Assembly (NCBI RefSeq): GCF_963576615.1
Contig: NC_088708.1
Location: 5,270,001 to 5,334,000 of the forward strand
Reading direction: 5' to 3'
Source: Watersipora subatra
Taxonomy: Eukaryota; Bryozoa; Gymnolaemata; Cheilostomatida; Watersiporidae
DNA length: 64,000 bases
Each line of letters begins with the position of its first letter. The first letter of the stretch is position 1. The translations under genes were made by a program, and so were the position numbers. The notes beneath the pieces are model-generated. The model ran no database searches. It saw only the letters and a program-made list of their open reading frames with translations, and was not told the DNA's origin. Shown here one piece after another: positions 1-12,600 of this stretch.

Positions 1-315
1 CTGACAGTCTCCAATATTATCTGAATGGAGCCCGCTGATGTAATTAACATGCCAGCAATACACTTGAAAGAATGCTGATGGCAACATTGAATGCAAAGAT
101 GGTTGCTGATAGTTGACTAATACAATTCAGAGTTTAGTTTGTACATAATTTATCTTGAGAGACTGTTATTCATAGTTCTCAGTCTAACAAAGAAAATTAT
201 TGGTTAGTACTGTTTGTCACGGTGTGCCAAGGCTCATTAGTTTATATAAAAGATTACACAAGTGGGACTTGGTTATTTTTAAAGCAAACTCACTAAAACA
301 TTTCGCGCTGTAATA

Positions 316-3244
316 CAGTCATGTGCAAAAGTATGGAGCCGCCTCCAACGTTTTTACAATTTCGAACTTCAACCTTTCGTTACTCAGCTTAGAATAAAGC
401 TACAGCAAATATATTAGTATCATTTTAATGCTGAGAGTGTCCTCTTTCTGATTATTTTACTTATGAACTTGCTAACATAAAAATTAAAACAATAGGCTGC
501 CCTCTATTGTTTAATGAATGCATTTATACAATCTAATAAACTAGAAATTTCCCTGTCATACAGTCCATGACCAAAGTGATATCGGAAAAAAGAAAGGGTA
601 CTGATAGTTGAGAAATGCAATGTTAGTAGTCAAATGGCACTGCAGTGCAATAGAAGAACTGCAATGGTAGCTGCAATGTGCTGGGTGCGATTACATACAA
701 CAAACAGCAATAATGAAATGAGAAGATTATATGTTTATCTCTCCCCTGCAATAGGAGAAATGCAATATTAGAAGTAAAATGCACTGATATTAGAGTAACC
801 AATATTATTAATGTAGTAATACAGTAATAATAGAAAACTAATGCACAATTTTATTTACATTTCAAAACGTCATAGCAACCAATACCAAGAAGTTGTGATA
901 TTTATCTAAATTTTTAGAAAATCTATTTAACAAAATTATTTAGAAAAAATAATAACAGTAACATATTGCCCAACATCGGTCACTATATACTTCAATCTTG
1001 TAAATTCGAATGCATATTCTTATAATTAAATCTTGTAAATTTGAATGATTATTCTTATAATTAAATATTGTAATAATCTTATAAGAATTGTTAGAAAAAT
1101 ATCATCGTTATTTCCTTTACTCTCACTGCTTTGGACATCAGTTGGGATACTAAAGTACTCATTATAAGTGTCCAGAATGTCAGTTACTTTGAATTCGGCA
1201 AAAAAGAAACGATTACTTTTCAGTACTTCTACGTTAGTTACAGAAACCTTCCCCAATTAGACAAAGCTATAGACTGGTGAAATGTGCACATTTTTCTCAT
1301 GAAATGCGCACGACTTAATGGGTCTACTCTCTGCCGCACGGCCTTATCGGCATTTCGTTGGCCGGTCTTAATTTTGATTAAAAAAGGCTTGTCAAAGTTT
1401 TAATGGCGATTTTAAGCTAAATTAATCTGTCTATTTATGTATAATCCAATCAGATGGGTTAGTTTTAGGATATTGTCTACAAATTTCAAAGACTTGGTAA
1501 CATATTTAAATAGGTTAATATGTGTTTTGTATCGTTATTATAATTAAACGACTCCATAGAAAAATGGTTAAATTTATTGATGAGATTTGGACACAAGGGT
1601 TTGGGACCGTCGTTCATGAATAATTTTCGTGAGTTGTGTGCACACATGCATTTATCATAAAGCTCCTAAACAATCGCTTCGCTCGTGTTTGGTCGTAGGA
1701 TAATCATCATAGGTGAAACACTCTGAACAAGTTCATGGCCCTGAAAAAAGCTGTTGGCTGTATAAGTGTTCTTTATAAGAGACTGAAGGTGATCTCTGAA
1801 GCTTGGTGGTCTCAGTCCTTTTTTTTCGATGACAAGACGACAGCGGTTGGGCATTGATGCAACCAGTTTTTCAGGTTCTTTTTGCTCAATTACCTTTTGC
1901 CAAGGTCTCACAAGGCTTTCCATACACACTTTTTTAGTCTTGGACTTAGTTCTGTTTAGTATAGCTGTTATGTGCTGTCACAGATTTCTAATGAGATGCA
2001 AATCTGGGCTCTGAGCTAACCATGGCAATGTGCTGACTCTCTCTTGCTGCATAACACTCTTTGACTTTCTTGTCATGGTGGCAGGGGGCATTGTATTCCT
2101 GGCACCATCAGTCAGTTGAACTGTCTGGTGGTTCAACTGACTGGTGGTTTCTTTACCAAACAATGCCTTAGCACTTTGTGACATCTTACTTTGCACGGTT
2201 TTGTTATATTTTTCTCCATTCATCATGCCTAGTACGAAGTCGAGCCGTCCAACCCCTAGTGCCGTCATACAGCCCCAAACCATCACTGATGCAAAATGCT
2301 TTACCGTGGGAGTAATACTCCATTGTTTAAAAGCTTCTCTTGGTCTTCTTTTAACTCTTCGTCTGCTGCAAACCAGAGTAGTTAGTAAAACAAATAGTAG
2401 ATTTATCAGAGAAAAGCGCTCTTTTCCACTGGTCCACACTCCATGTCTTGTGCTGGGGTGCTATCTTAATCGATTGCGCAGTTGTTTCTTTGTCACCAGT
2501 GGTTTCTTTTTTGCTTTGCATCCCTTACACCTGGCAGCCATTAAGGGTCTTCTAACGGTTAATGGATGCACTTTAGTCCTGCCAGTTTCATATTAATTTA
2601 CTACTAAACTTTTGACGGTCAGTCGAGGAAAGCCGCACCAGAGTTCGGTCTTCTCTACAAGTGACTTTTTTTGAAAGTGGACAACCAGAGCGTGGTTTAT
2701 TTTTAGTGCTGCCAGTCTCGTTGGATTTCTAGATGACACCAGACAGTCCTTTTTATGAACAACAAACTCTTTTGGCAATCTCTCGCATAGAAATTTCTTC
2801 TTTATGAAGGAAAATAATGGTTGCTCGCCGTTCTGCAGTAGTATTCATGGTGAGAATGTTACTAATAAAATATTGTGCAAAAAATACACAGATTTTAAAA
2901 ACTTCTTATTTTTATATCCTGAAGTACACAAAAAATGCAAAACTTCAAAGATTCTGAAACAATAGATGAACAAGATATGGAATTTGGTAATTAGTTGTAC
3001 TCATTTCGTATTATAATTGAATACTAAACTTATTTGAGTGAGAGTGCCATGTTCTTTAGTATATAACACAAGTGGAGTAAAACTTGTAATTATGTTTCAA
3101 ATAGCGCCATCCTAAAGAGGAGACTGTGAGGATTAAAATGATACCTTGCTTTGTTATATTTGAAATAATTTTCTTTGTTCTATTTGGAATTGAACTTTGA
3201 GTTCATGCAAATTCACAGGGTGGCTCCATACTTTTGCACATGAC
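316..3244 (-). mobile_element. Tc1-like DNA transposon, degraded
   Basis: The ends are inverted copies: GTCATGTGCAAAAGTATGG at 318-336 recurs in reverse complement at about 3226-3244. A second similar stretch lies inside each end (about 418-450 and 3112-3145), so the inverted repeats are long. TA flanks the left end at 314-315 and a TA follows the right end at 3245. A broken Tc1-type transposase lies between them on the minus strand. The 2.9 kb length exceeds a usual 1.3-1.7 kb Tc1, so the 0.5-1.6 kb part may hold a later insertion. Confidence 0.8.
1666..2848 (-). pseudogene. Tc1-family transposase, frameshifted
   Basis: This is a DDE transposase relic that would cut and paste the surrounding element. 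Reading down the minus strand from the ATG at 2848, a helix-turn-helix start is seen (ERRATIIFLHKEEISMREIA). After a frame change comes a stretch with REDRTLVRLSSTDR. The central part has VKRRPREAFKQW, then SVMVWGCMTALGVGRLDF, and the last part has LPWLAQSPDL, the usual Tc1 catalytic-core landmark. Segments lie in at least three frames with stops between them, so the gene is dead. Family knowledge gives the function; the breaks are seen directly. Confidence 0.85.
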
Positions 3245-3249
3245 TAGCT

Positions 3250-3673
3250 TTAAGCTGGCATGCTACCTCAGCATGCTACCAGCCCTGACACAAAAGCGCA
3301 TTTGAGAAGCAGTTCTGGATTAGTCTGTTCCATAAATTCTACTAGCTTTTTCTATGCTGCTAGGTAAACGTCTACTGTTTTGCTATCTTGCAAGGCTCGC
3401 TCACGTAGTTGACTGTAGGCTCTGCATATATTTATGCTGAATGCTGTCAGTAGTTCTTTCTACAACTTAGCATAGTCACCCTTCACATCCTCAGACAGCT
3501 GCGCATACAAAGCAAATGCTGAGCCGTTTACGAATAATGGTACAAATGTTTTTAGATCCTCTACTTTTTGTAGTTTAGCCACCAGTTTTAGTTTGCTGAT
3601 CCAAGTGCTGAACTCTCCACTGATATTATTATCCTCCGTAAGATTTGATTAAATCAGATAGTTTTACTGCCAT
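3250..3673 (-). pseudogene. Retroelement gag-like fragment
   Basis: On the minus strand an ATG at 3673 opens MAVKLSDLIKSYGG, then a frame change leads into GEFSTWISKLKLVAKLQKVE, later AFALYAQLSEDVKGDYAKL, a stop, and AYSQLRERALQDSKTVDVYL. The spacing and composition resemble the capsid part of a Ty3-type LTR retroelement gag. Stops and a frameshift show it is a relic. It ends about 6 bp from the right end of the Tc1-like element. No protease, polymerase or LTR was recognised near it. Confidence 0.6.
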
Positions 3674-3975
3674 TGTTTCTTATTGCCGAAATAGCTTGTA
3701 ATAAGTACTTTTATCCTCGTATAGTCCACCAGCTTTGACACCAAGACCGCTTGTATTCGAATGACACAATAACAGGTATGACATAAGAATGACGTAACGA
3801 ATGACATAACTACTAATAAAGTAATAAGTAATAAACACAGAGACAGCAATGCATGAGACTGCAATACTTGTACACAGAAGTGAGTAATAGTATTACATGC
3901 AGTACACAAGAGTAAATGATATAGGCTTATAAAATAATACATGCACGCATAGGTTACTATATATACATAGTCTAC

Positions 3976-4116
3976 ACACACACACACGCACGCACACCAC
4001 ACCACACCACACACACCACACACACACACCACACACACACACACGCCCGCGCGCGCGCACACACACACACACCACACGCACGCACGCACACACACACACA
4101 CCACACACACACACAA
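3976..4116. repeat. CA/CACC microsatellite
   Basis: This is an almost pure alternating CA tract with CCACAC and CGCACG variants and a short CGCGCGCG core near 4050. Long cysteine/valine-rich reading frames on the minus strand here (such as 3893-4114) come from the repeat and are not genes. Confidence 0.95.
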
Positions 4117-4334
4117 CCGATATTTAACACTTCGCATAAAATAAAAGTTGTCTCTTCTTTTTTTGTTATTCAAATTTGTATAATAATAAATCTGTATTAA
4201 AATGATCAACTGTTCTACTATTTATTTATATAACAGTCTGGCAGTAATTAAACTAGCACTGCACAGTATTTTTTACAATTCTAGAGCAACCCTCAAACTT
4301 CATCTTACTTCTTATTATATTATTTGTTTCACAG

Positions 4335-4426
4335 GAAGTTTGTATATTGACCCGTTTCCAGACATAGACACTTATCAGAAATCATTGGAGGCAAGTGCTC
4401 TTCAGCTTCGGTTACCCCTGGGCTGA
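4335..4426 (+). CDS. Possible terminal exon of an upstream gene
   Basis: A good splice acceptor (tattatttgtttcacag) ends at 4334. It is followed by an open stretch with two leading bases and then SLYIDPFPDIDTYQKSLEAS, a few more residues ending LRLPLG, and a TGA at 4424-4426. The peptide has ordinary amino-acid composition, unlike the surrounding AT-rich frames. Earlier exons are not visible in 1-4334, so they would lie outside the window or are too short to see. The gene is not recognised. It could also be chance. Confidence 0.35.
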
Positions 4427-5626
4427 TAACTCCTCTTTCTAAAAAGCAGGTTCCACTAACTCTACGAACATGAACTGCATGCTGTAACTCTGTGTATATT
4501 ATTCTTATACATTCTTATACAAGAGTATTACTTGAAGCAAAACAAGAAACTTCTTTTCATTGGCTGTGATGAATTCCCAATTATACGTACTTGCTTCCTA
4601 TATCGATGCTGCCTTCATATTTTTCTGTATTTGTGATTTTGGTACTAGTCTACTTTGGTATGTTAGTGTATATTAACCACATTGATTTATAATTCTTGGA
4701 AAAGAGAAGTAATCTAATTTTTCTGTTTGTAATTTGGCACATCACCTCTAAATTTCTATATTTTACTATTTCTCAGCATGACCAACTTTTCATAGCTACA
4801 AAACATGAGTCACCTAACACTTATAAGAATTTAGAAATTATTTTGCATAAGGTGTGTTTTCCTTCATGTACAAGTGCTCAATCTTCAGGGAATTAACACT
4901 ATTTATTACAAGGTCTTGTTTAACATGCTTATATGAATTACTCCCACCACTTGACTAGCTTACTTATGGGCATGTATAATGAATGTAAGCAAACAACCTC
5001 TGCTTGTCAGTAAGACTGTTATATTCATACAATGAAGACAGCAGAATTTCACTCGCTGAGAAATGAGATACAATAAAATAATTAACACTACCTTTTAGGA
5101 GTTTCCAGTTGAGAAATTTATTTATGTCACCTTATGTATTATTACTGATTGCCCGGCATCGCACAGGCCCTAAACAAATGTGGCTGAGAAAATTCACTTT
5201 TAATCAACATATACAACACTTACTAATTTAGCTTTTAAATTAAGGTGTTTTGTTTATTTCTGTGTAGCTCAATATTGTACCCGCTGCAGTGCCTACTACA
5301 GATCTATGCCGATCGCAATAGTTTTGTGGGCCATGTGAGTTTAAGAACTTTCCTTAATGGGCACACATCATTTTTTTGCTATGACTTTGTGCGTAGCACT
5401 AGCTGCAGCGTTGAGCGTGAAGCCATGAAATATTGGCATGGGTAATAAGTATCTGCCTTATTTATTCCATAGTATAGCCAGTTGGACATAGTAGTGTATT
5501 GGATAAATCCCTGTTTGCAGAACAGTGTGCCGGTGATTTTTCATTCCGAAAACTATGTATATGTATGAATGCATCAACCAAATGTATGTATATAAAATAT
5601 GTAAAATGAATAGAGTTCAATCTTTC
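4427..5626. other. AT-rich stretch, no gene seen
   Basis: If the exon ending at 4426 is real, this would begin with its 3' UTR; an AATAAA occurs near 5072. Nothing else is supported here. Confidence 0.4.
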
Positions 5627-5857
5627 TCATGTTGTGATAGCGTATGACCTACTAAGTGTTGTCTTTTTATGTTGTGATAACGTATGACCTACAAAGTGTT
5701 GTCTTTTTATGTTGTGATAACGTATGACCTACTAAGTGTTGTCTTTTTATGTTGTGATAACGTATGACCTACTAAGTGTTGTCTTTTTATGTTGTGATAA
5801 CGTATGACCTACTAAGTGTTGTCTTTTTATGTTTTAATAACATATGACCTACTAAAA
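5627..5857. repeat. 40-bp minisatellite, about 5.8 copies
   Basis: The unit is 40 bp and contains tatgttgtgataacgtatga. Copies start at 5661, 5701, 5741 and 5781, with a partial first copy and a diverged last copy. The array ends just before the transposon at 5871. The words tatgttgtgac reappear directly after that element's right end (7084), suggesting it landed in or beside the array. Confidence 0.95.
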
Positions 5858-5870
5858 AATATCTCGCTTA

Positions 5871-7083
5871 CCCTAGGGCACTTATATTTCGCTAGTATTT
5901 AGTTTCATGAGTAGCTCACAGAGTAAAATTTCGCAGCAATTTAATTTCGCAGCTCTGATGAGGGCAAAAATATAGTGATGTGAAAATAAATGCAGTGGAA
6001 CAAACATAATTAAATTCCTCCGGTTCAGTTCACCGATAAAAAAAATTTCAATTTGCGACTAGTTTGTAATTGTGAACCGCAGGTAGAATGGTGTTGGCAA
6101 GGTCAATAATGCAATTTGATCGCTTGCTGCCATTTGTTTCTTGGACTATCAACAGGCCCGTATTCCCTGGGGCGGCTGGCTGGCTGAGCCGCTCCAACTT
6201 TTTGAGAATTTTTCACGGCTAAGTACAGTCAAACTCAGATAACTCACCCTTGGATAAAATGTAACAGTTCATCTCAAACACAAGGTTAACTCGAACGGAT
6301 TTGTTTGGTCAGTTCCAGCGCCATGATAAATTGCTTCAGATAACTCGACCTCAACATCATTTATTAGAAAAGTTATTTGCCCAATGGCTATGGAGATGGT
6401 TTTTATCGCTGTAGAATATCACTTTATTCCAAGCCATAGAGACAAACATCAACTTTTACCTAGTAGTTCTTAGGCGTCATTATTATCATCATTAGCGGCA
6501 AAATATTCTTGTTAACAACTTTTATAAAGGTTTACAAAAGATCAAGTTCTACCAAACACCCGCTTGGCCATGTCCCATCAAAAGCGTAAAACCTCCGAAT
6601 GAACTTAAAATAAAATCCGCAAAATTGATCTTTGTTAAAACTTTCTAAAGAAAAATGTCTTTTTTCTGAGCGTTTTAACTGCGGTCAAGTTTTGCCTATT
6701 TTAATTTAAAAACGTCTCGTCAGTCACATCACCTATAACAAAACTTCAAAATCTCAAAAAATAGTAAAATGTTGATACTTTCTGATCAAATTTCTTAAAA
6801 CATCACACGAGAGGCCCGGCTGAGGCCCTACATGAAAGAAACCTGTTGGGAGCTTACACCGCCCCCCTCCACACCCTAAGTGTTCATAACTAGTTGCCTA
6901 ACGTTAGCCGCCCCAACTTGCAACCAGTGAATACAGGCCTGACTATCAATGAACAAAGCTATTTAATTTCGCGTTTTCGCTCGTTGGTTATGATAGTTTA
7001 GTTTCGCACATGAAATTTTCGCGAAAGGATGACTTCGCGAAACCGCGAAAGTTAGATGAGACGAATACATAAGTGTCCTAGGG
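5871..7083. mobile_element. TA-flanked non-autonomous DNA transposon
   Basis: The left end CCCTAGGGCACTTATATTTC and the right end (reverse complement CCCTAGGACACTTATGTATT) form terminal inverted repeats, each flanked by TA (5869-5870 and 7084-7085). The interior holds many TTTCGC/GCGAAA words and no coding frame. A second copy of the left end begins at 63946, which confirms a repeat family. The TA target suggests a Tc1/mariner-type mobiliser; this is inference. An hAT-like element is nested inside at 6153-6941. Confidence 0.85.
6153..6941. mobile_element. hAT-like non-autonomous element, nested
   Basis: The ends CAGGCCCGTATTCCCTGG and (reverse complement) CAGGCCTGTATTCACTGG are flanked by a perfect 8-bp target duplication, ACTATCAA, at 6145-6152 and 6942-6949. 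An 8-bp duplication with CAG-starting ends is the hAT signature. There is no transposase frame. A stretch near 6225 (tacagtcaaactcagataac) looks like the end of yet another TA-type element inside it. Confidence 0.92.
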
Positions 7084-7658
7084 TATGTTGTGACCATAGA
7101 TGTATCTCCTCTCTAGAGTGATAACTGTGCATTCAACAACACGAGCGTTTCCGGTGCCAACAAGGAGCGTTTAGGCCACGCCCCTTTTTTGTGCTAGTCA
7201 CTCGTAGTGATTGACAGAACAATAACATCAGCCATGAGAATGATCATAAATTTGCACAGTTAAGATAGTAATTATTGCTCATATTAAAGAAATGATGATT
7301 ATAGTTTATTACTCTAAGATATGCTTATTATTTAAAGCAATTCAATACCTACTTGACTTGCAACGGCACTGAATAGATAGTGTTAAGTAAGTGGGTTAAT
7401 GTAATTAGTTACTCATAGATAAGATAGATAGTCATACTGGGGTTGTATTACATTGGTGTGATGGCAAGCTAATCGACTGCCATCAACTGAAAGCATTGAC
7501 ATTGTATGGTGATAATGATTCATTGACACCACAGTCCACAAACAGCCCTTGCATGTAATATTAGATTTCAAAACATATCAATCAAATACATAGACTAGCT
7601 TGAAGCAAAGATGTCCACTAGTTAGTGGACATATTTGCTTGATGTAAGCAAGCAAAAA

Positions 7659-8430
7659 GTTTGAAAGTTAGAGTGGCAAATGTTGTTATATGTTAAATAA
7701 AAATAAATTATACTTAATTATACTATAATTATAATTATTTAAAAAATAAAATAGACTTTTTACTTTTTTTATTAAACAATTTTTTATTGTAATCATAGCT
7801 AAACAGATTATAATTAGCCATTACTTGCTAATTATTTCACATTTACATTTAAACACATTTGCAGTTTCATTTTTCTTCCTAATTTATTTCAACAAAAAAC
7901 TTCTTTTATGATATGAAATTTAAAAGTTGTAGTTGTTTGAAAAAACGTGAAAACATTTACAGTTGTTTTTATTTTCTCTCTTCTCTTCATTTATTTCAAT
8001 TACACAAAACGCTTCTCATAATATGTAGTTTGAAAGTTAAAGTGGCAAATGTTGTTATATGTTAAATAAAAATAAATTATACCTAATTATACTAAATTAT
8101 AATTATATAAAAATCAAATAGACTTTTTATTACCTTATTTATTAAATAATTTGTCATTGTAATCATAGCTAAACAGATTATATTTAGCCATTACTTGCTA
8201 ATTATTTTACATTTAAACACATTTACAGTTTTATTTTTTTCCTAATTTATTTCAACAAAATACTTCTTTCATGATATGAAATTTAAAAGTTGTAGTTGTT
8301 TGAAAAAGCTTGAAAACCTTTACAGTTGTTTTTTTCCTCTTAATTCATTTGAAATGCTTAGAAATATTTTCTCATAATATGAAGTTTAAAAGTTAGAATG
8401 GTAAATGTTATATAAAAATAAATTTTCTGT
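7659..8430. repeat. ~360-bp tandem duplication in foldback loop
   Basis: The stretch beginning gtttgaaagttagagtggc at 7659 recurs at 8029 with few differences, and a third shortened copy starts near 8382. The copies are AT-rich and have no coding frame. Confidence 0.85.
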
Positions 8431-8620
8431 TCAAAGACTTTTTTATTGCCCGAGCAACTTGGGTAGTACAGTTCATAGTTGATGGCAGTCGATTAGCTTC
8501 CCATCACACTAATGTAATACAACTCCAGTATGACTATCTATCTTATCTATGAGTAACTGATTGCATTAACTCCCTTACTTAACACTATCTATTCAGTGCC
8601 TTTGCAAGTTATGTAGGTAT

Positions 8621-9395
8621 CAGGGATTACGTGTATGTCACAATTTCCATTTCCATAATTCATTTCCATATTACGTCCATTTCCATAAAATTTCCATAAC
8701 TTATTTCCATATTAATTCCATTTCCATAACATTTCCGTAATTCATTTCCATATTAATTCTATTTCCATAACATTTCCCTAATTCATTTCCATATTATGTC
8801 CATTTCCATAACATTTCCCTACTTCATTTCCATAGTATTTCCATAATTCATTTCCATATTATTTCCATTTCCATAAGATTTCCCTACTTCATTTCCATAT
8901 TATTAACATTTCCATAACATTTCCCTACTTCATTTCCATATTATTTCCATTTCCATAGCATTTCCATAATTCATTTCCATATTATTTCCATTTCCATAAG
9001 ATTTCCCTACTTCCTTTCCATATTATTTCCATTTCCATAACATTTCCCTACTTCCTTTCCATATTATTTCCATTTCCATAGCATTTCCATAATTCATTTC
9101 TATTTTATTTCCATTTCCATAAGATTTCCCTACTTCATTTCCATATTATTTCCATAACATTTCCCTACTTCATTTCCATATTATTTCCATTTCTATAGCA
9201 TTTCCATAATTCATTTCCATATTATTTCCGTTTCCATAACATTTTCCTACTTCATTTCCATATTATTTCCATTTCCATACCATTTCCATATTTCAGAAAT
9301 AAAATTTCCATATCCATTTTCCTAAAATTATGGAAATATTTATGTTTATGGATATGGAAAAGTAAACATTTCCATAATATGTTTAGCGATCCCTG
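8621..9395. mobile_element. hAT-like element filled with TTTCCAT satellite
   Basis: The ends CAGGGAT and ATCCCTG are flanked by an exact 8-bp duplication, GTAGGTAT (8613-8620 and 9396-9403). Nearly the whole interior consists of irregular repeats of catttccatattatttcca with variants, about 660 bp of it. Towards the right end the complementary word tatggaaa appears, so the element can partly fold on itself. It sits in the right arm of the foldback element and is therefore younger than it. Confidence 0.9.
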
Positions 9396-9659
9396 GTAGG
9401 TATTGAATTGCTTTAAATAATAAGCCTATATTAGAGTAATAAGCTAATCATCATTTCTTTAATATGAGCATTAATTACTATCTTAACTGAAAATTCATGA
9501 TCATTGTTTAACCCTTATCATGGCTGATGTTATTGATCTAGTCAATCACTACGACTAACTAGCACAAAAAAGGGGCGTGGCCTAAACGCTCCTTGTCGAC
9601 ACCGGAAACCCTCGTGTAGTTATCACTCTAGGGGGAGATAACTCTATGGTCTGTACTAC

Positions 9660-12600
9660 CATGATCAAATGCTCAAGGTTTACTAATCTAGCACTTCCAA
9701 ATACATGCTCCTTTTACACACCCGTTAAATAGGCTGACGCAGTGACAAAACTGTATATCACTGCTTTTATATTATTATGGATAGACTGTCGTTGAACATT
9801 CAGCTACAGGTAGGTACTGCAGCTTGAGGCTTATAATAAGGCTTATTACAGTTGCCAAATTAACTTATCTTTGTATTAGCAAGTATGCACTTTCTTGTTA
9901 TTGACCAATTCAAACAGAAAAACCCTGCAAAGGTATATTTTACCAGCCGTGTAACGGTGTAAACGGTGCCAAGCAGAACAGTGTTGCATCTAATACGCTG
10001 CAACTTGGCGCGCTGTTTAACGAGAATCTCTGTTTATAAACGTAAGCAGTATTAATCGGACTTGTCTCCCCTGTATCATTAAACACCCTAATTACTGCGA
10101 TCTATTACAAATTTCTTATGGCTTATATATATATTACGAATTTTGAAACATTAAACTAATTTCGGAATAAAGACTGTTAAAAATACTACACGTAGTAATC
10201 AAGCTACAAATTTCTTTTCAACAGCACTTGATATTCCAGATTTTACTTGTAATTGGGTTTAAATTTGTTTCATTGAATGTTAACTCTGGTTTCTCTTCAT
10301 TCCACGCATAAATCTTTCGCCTTTTACTAAAGATTTCCGTGGAGAGGAACATTACAATGAGTCTGTAGACTTATTTTTGACACCCTCTTTGCTGAGGGTA
10401 ATATTCAAAGAATATTGTCCGTATTAATGAGTGTACGTAGCGGGATTAAGATTAGCATAGCTTGACATGAAGCGGAAATTCTCTACCAATTTTTTTCCTA
10501 CATGTTCATGGTCTTTTTCATGAGGCAATAGCTATAAAACTGCTTATTGGCAATATACCCAAGCCTGTAACAATGGGCTCTTTTACACACTTCGTGAGAC
10601 AATCATGAATCTACATGTTTTGTCTGCACCAATACTTTGTAAGTGAGTTTTTATGATTAGATTATATCACTGCAACGTTTTTAACTTGACAGCCCTAATT
10701 TCAGTTTTTTTAAAGATTACCTGCCAAGAGATTGTTCCGCATGATGCTAACTTTATTTTGATGTGAGTTTGTATATTCATACGCTTCCTAGTTTATTAGC
10801 TGTAAACAACATTACCATGAGGATGAAAAAGAATATTGTAAGTATGCGAACACATGCTCAGTTTACAACTGCCAGAGTATTAAGTTGTTGGACTGAGATT
10901 TTCCAACAGACTGATGCAGTTGATGTTGTACTGGTAAATTATACATCACAAAGAATATGCGAAATAAAACATCTGATACCAACCAATAATAATACAGTCT
11001 GTCATATTATCGGCTGTGTTATCAGATACATATTCGATCACTTATTTGGAAGTTTGCTGCTTGTACAACAAAACCATAAAAATAACATTATGCTAGTCAT
11101 TGTTTAGCATATGCACTTCGAAAAAGCCTTTTCTGTATCATAAGAGTGAACATTGGCTGGGCATTTCAAAGCACTCAGGTATTATATTTTCATTTCTTCA
11201 TTTTATTTTCATCTCTTCATCTCCGCATTCTTCTTTCACTTCATCATAGTTACAGTTTACCGAGCTGCAAAGGCTAATAACAGTGGTCTTTGTAACACTG
11301 GTAGGTTCCTATGAGCAAAATGTGTTTTGATCAACAGTTTCTACAGCTGCGAAGTATGCACACTTGAGCACCAGGGGTTTCACTCTGTTCTATTCATCCC
11401 CAAGGGCTAGTCTGAGATGTTATAAAATGCACCATTTCCACTGACTTACACATTAATAAAAAACTACCCCTTATCACTTCATCACCACAGATTAATTGCC
11501 TCCTTTGTTGGTTCATGAATACTCCTTTTCGCTTTGTGGAACTCAATGAGACAGGTTTAGGACCTATCCACTGCGCCAAGGTAAAAAACATACATTTTTT
11601 ATGAAAACACTCTAGAGTGTCTAGCCAATAAAAAGCATCCCTAAAACGTGCTTTTTTCGTCGAGCCCTTGGGGATGAAAGTTGAGAGTGAACCACCTGGG
11701 ACTTGGGCATGCAAAATTCAGCCTCGGAGACGAAGTCCTCTTACAATACCAGCAACAAACTGAACGCCTAACATTTAAGCAAGTTGTCTACACATACTTC
11801 ATATATTAATCGCTGTTCGCGCGGAGCATTCGATGGTCTATAAAACGGCGGGTAAGAACAAACAGCGATCTAGCTTAGGCTCCTTTGATACTTTTTACAA
11901 AGCCTGTACGCATTAGGGGGCGTTCAACTAAACGTACGATTCTAACTAAGTCTACGCATATGTGACTTCCGCTAGTGAATCGACTCTGAATGTTCAGTTG
12001 ATCTGTTCAGTTGAATGTGTAGCGTAAGCTACAGAATCAACTGCCAGTTGTTGGACAGGGTATGATACTTTCTTTGTAAAGCTGGTGAGTATTGCAAAAA
12101 ATTGGTTACAATAATTATGTCGTAAGTGCTAAATTTCTAGATAGCTGTCTAAATTAATTCCATCAGATTGTCGTTAATTAAAATGTTTGTGAAACAAATG
12201 ATTTCTAAAATTTTACTTGACAGTTTTGATTGTGGTATAGTTCATTGTAAATATTGATACTGATGTATTTATTTTTTGTGCTATGACATTATTTAGACCT
12301 CTTTTATAATATTATTTTCTGGCGAACAAATATCTATAAGGTAGTCAATATTTTATTAGCAGCCGTTTTAGTACTCTGCCGTTTTATGTGGGTTAATGTT
12401 TTATTATGAAAGCCTATTTTTGTTTGTATATTTTAGGTGCTGCATCTGCCAGAAAGGAAATATATTGGTATCACACTTTTTTACATATGACCCTGACGAC
12501 GTTCTCATTGCCTTGCACCAATAACAAAGGTAGTTCATTTACTCCACTTATGTGGTTTTTCTCATTTCTTTAGCAGAATTGCTTTAAATCAGGACCTATC

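Larger units (their letters stand above)
7092..9651. mobile_element. Foldback element with ~400-bp inverted arms
   Basis: The left arm (7092-7490) recurs in inverted orientation at 8477-9651, interrupted by a later 775-bp insertion. Without the insertion the arms are 399 and about 392 bp. Matching landmarks are ggccacgcccctttttt near 7173 against aaaaaaggggcgtggcc near 9566, and gctaatcgactgccatcaac at 7468 against its complement near 8477. The loop is about 986 bp and holds a tandem duplication. No transposase frame was found. Confidence 0.9.

Noticed and set aside
1026-1256. 76-codon minus-strand ORF with VSVTNVEVLKSNRFFFAEFK
   Set aside because: The first part looks protein-like, but it lies inside the Tc1-like element with no recognisable domain or clear splice sites.
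5268-5321. A second possible terminal exon after the acceptor tttatttctgtgtag, reading LNIVPAAVPTTDLCRSQ
   Set aside because: Good acceptor and ordinary composition, but only 17 codons with no upstream partner; too weak to list.
10763-11107. 114-codon plus-strand ORF
   Set aside because: Starts with GTG, composition is that of AT-rich noncoding DNA, and no domain is visible.
11394-11714. 106-codon minus-strand ORF
   Set aside because: Its two ends lie in the inverted repeats of a MITE, and it starts with TTG, not ATG.
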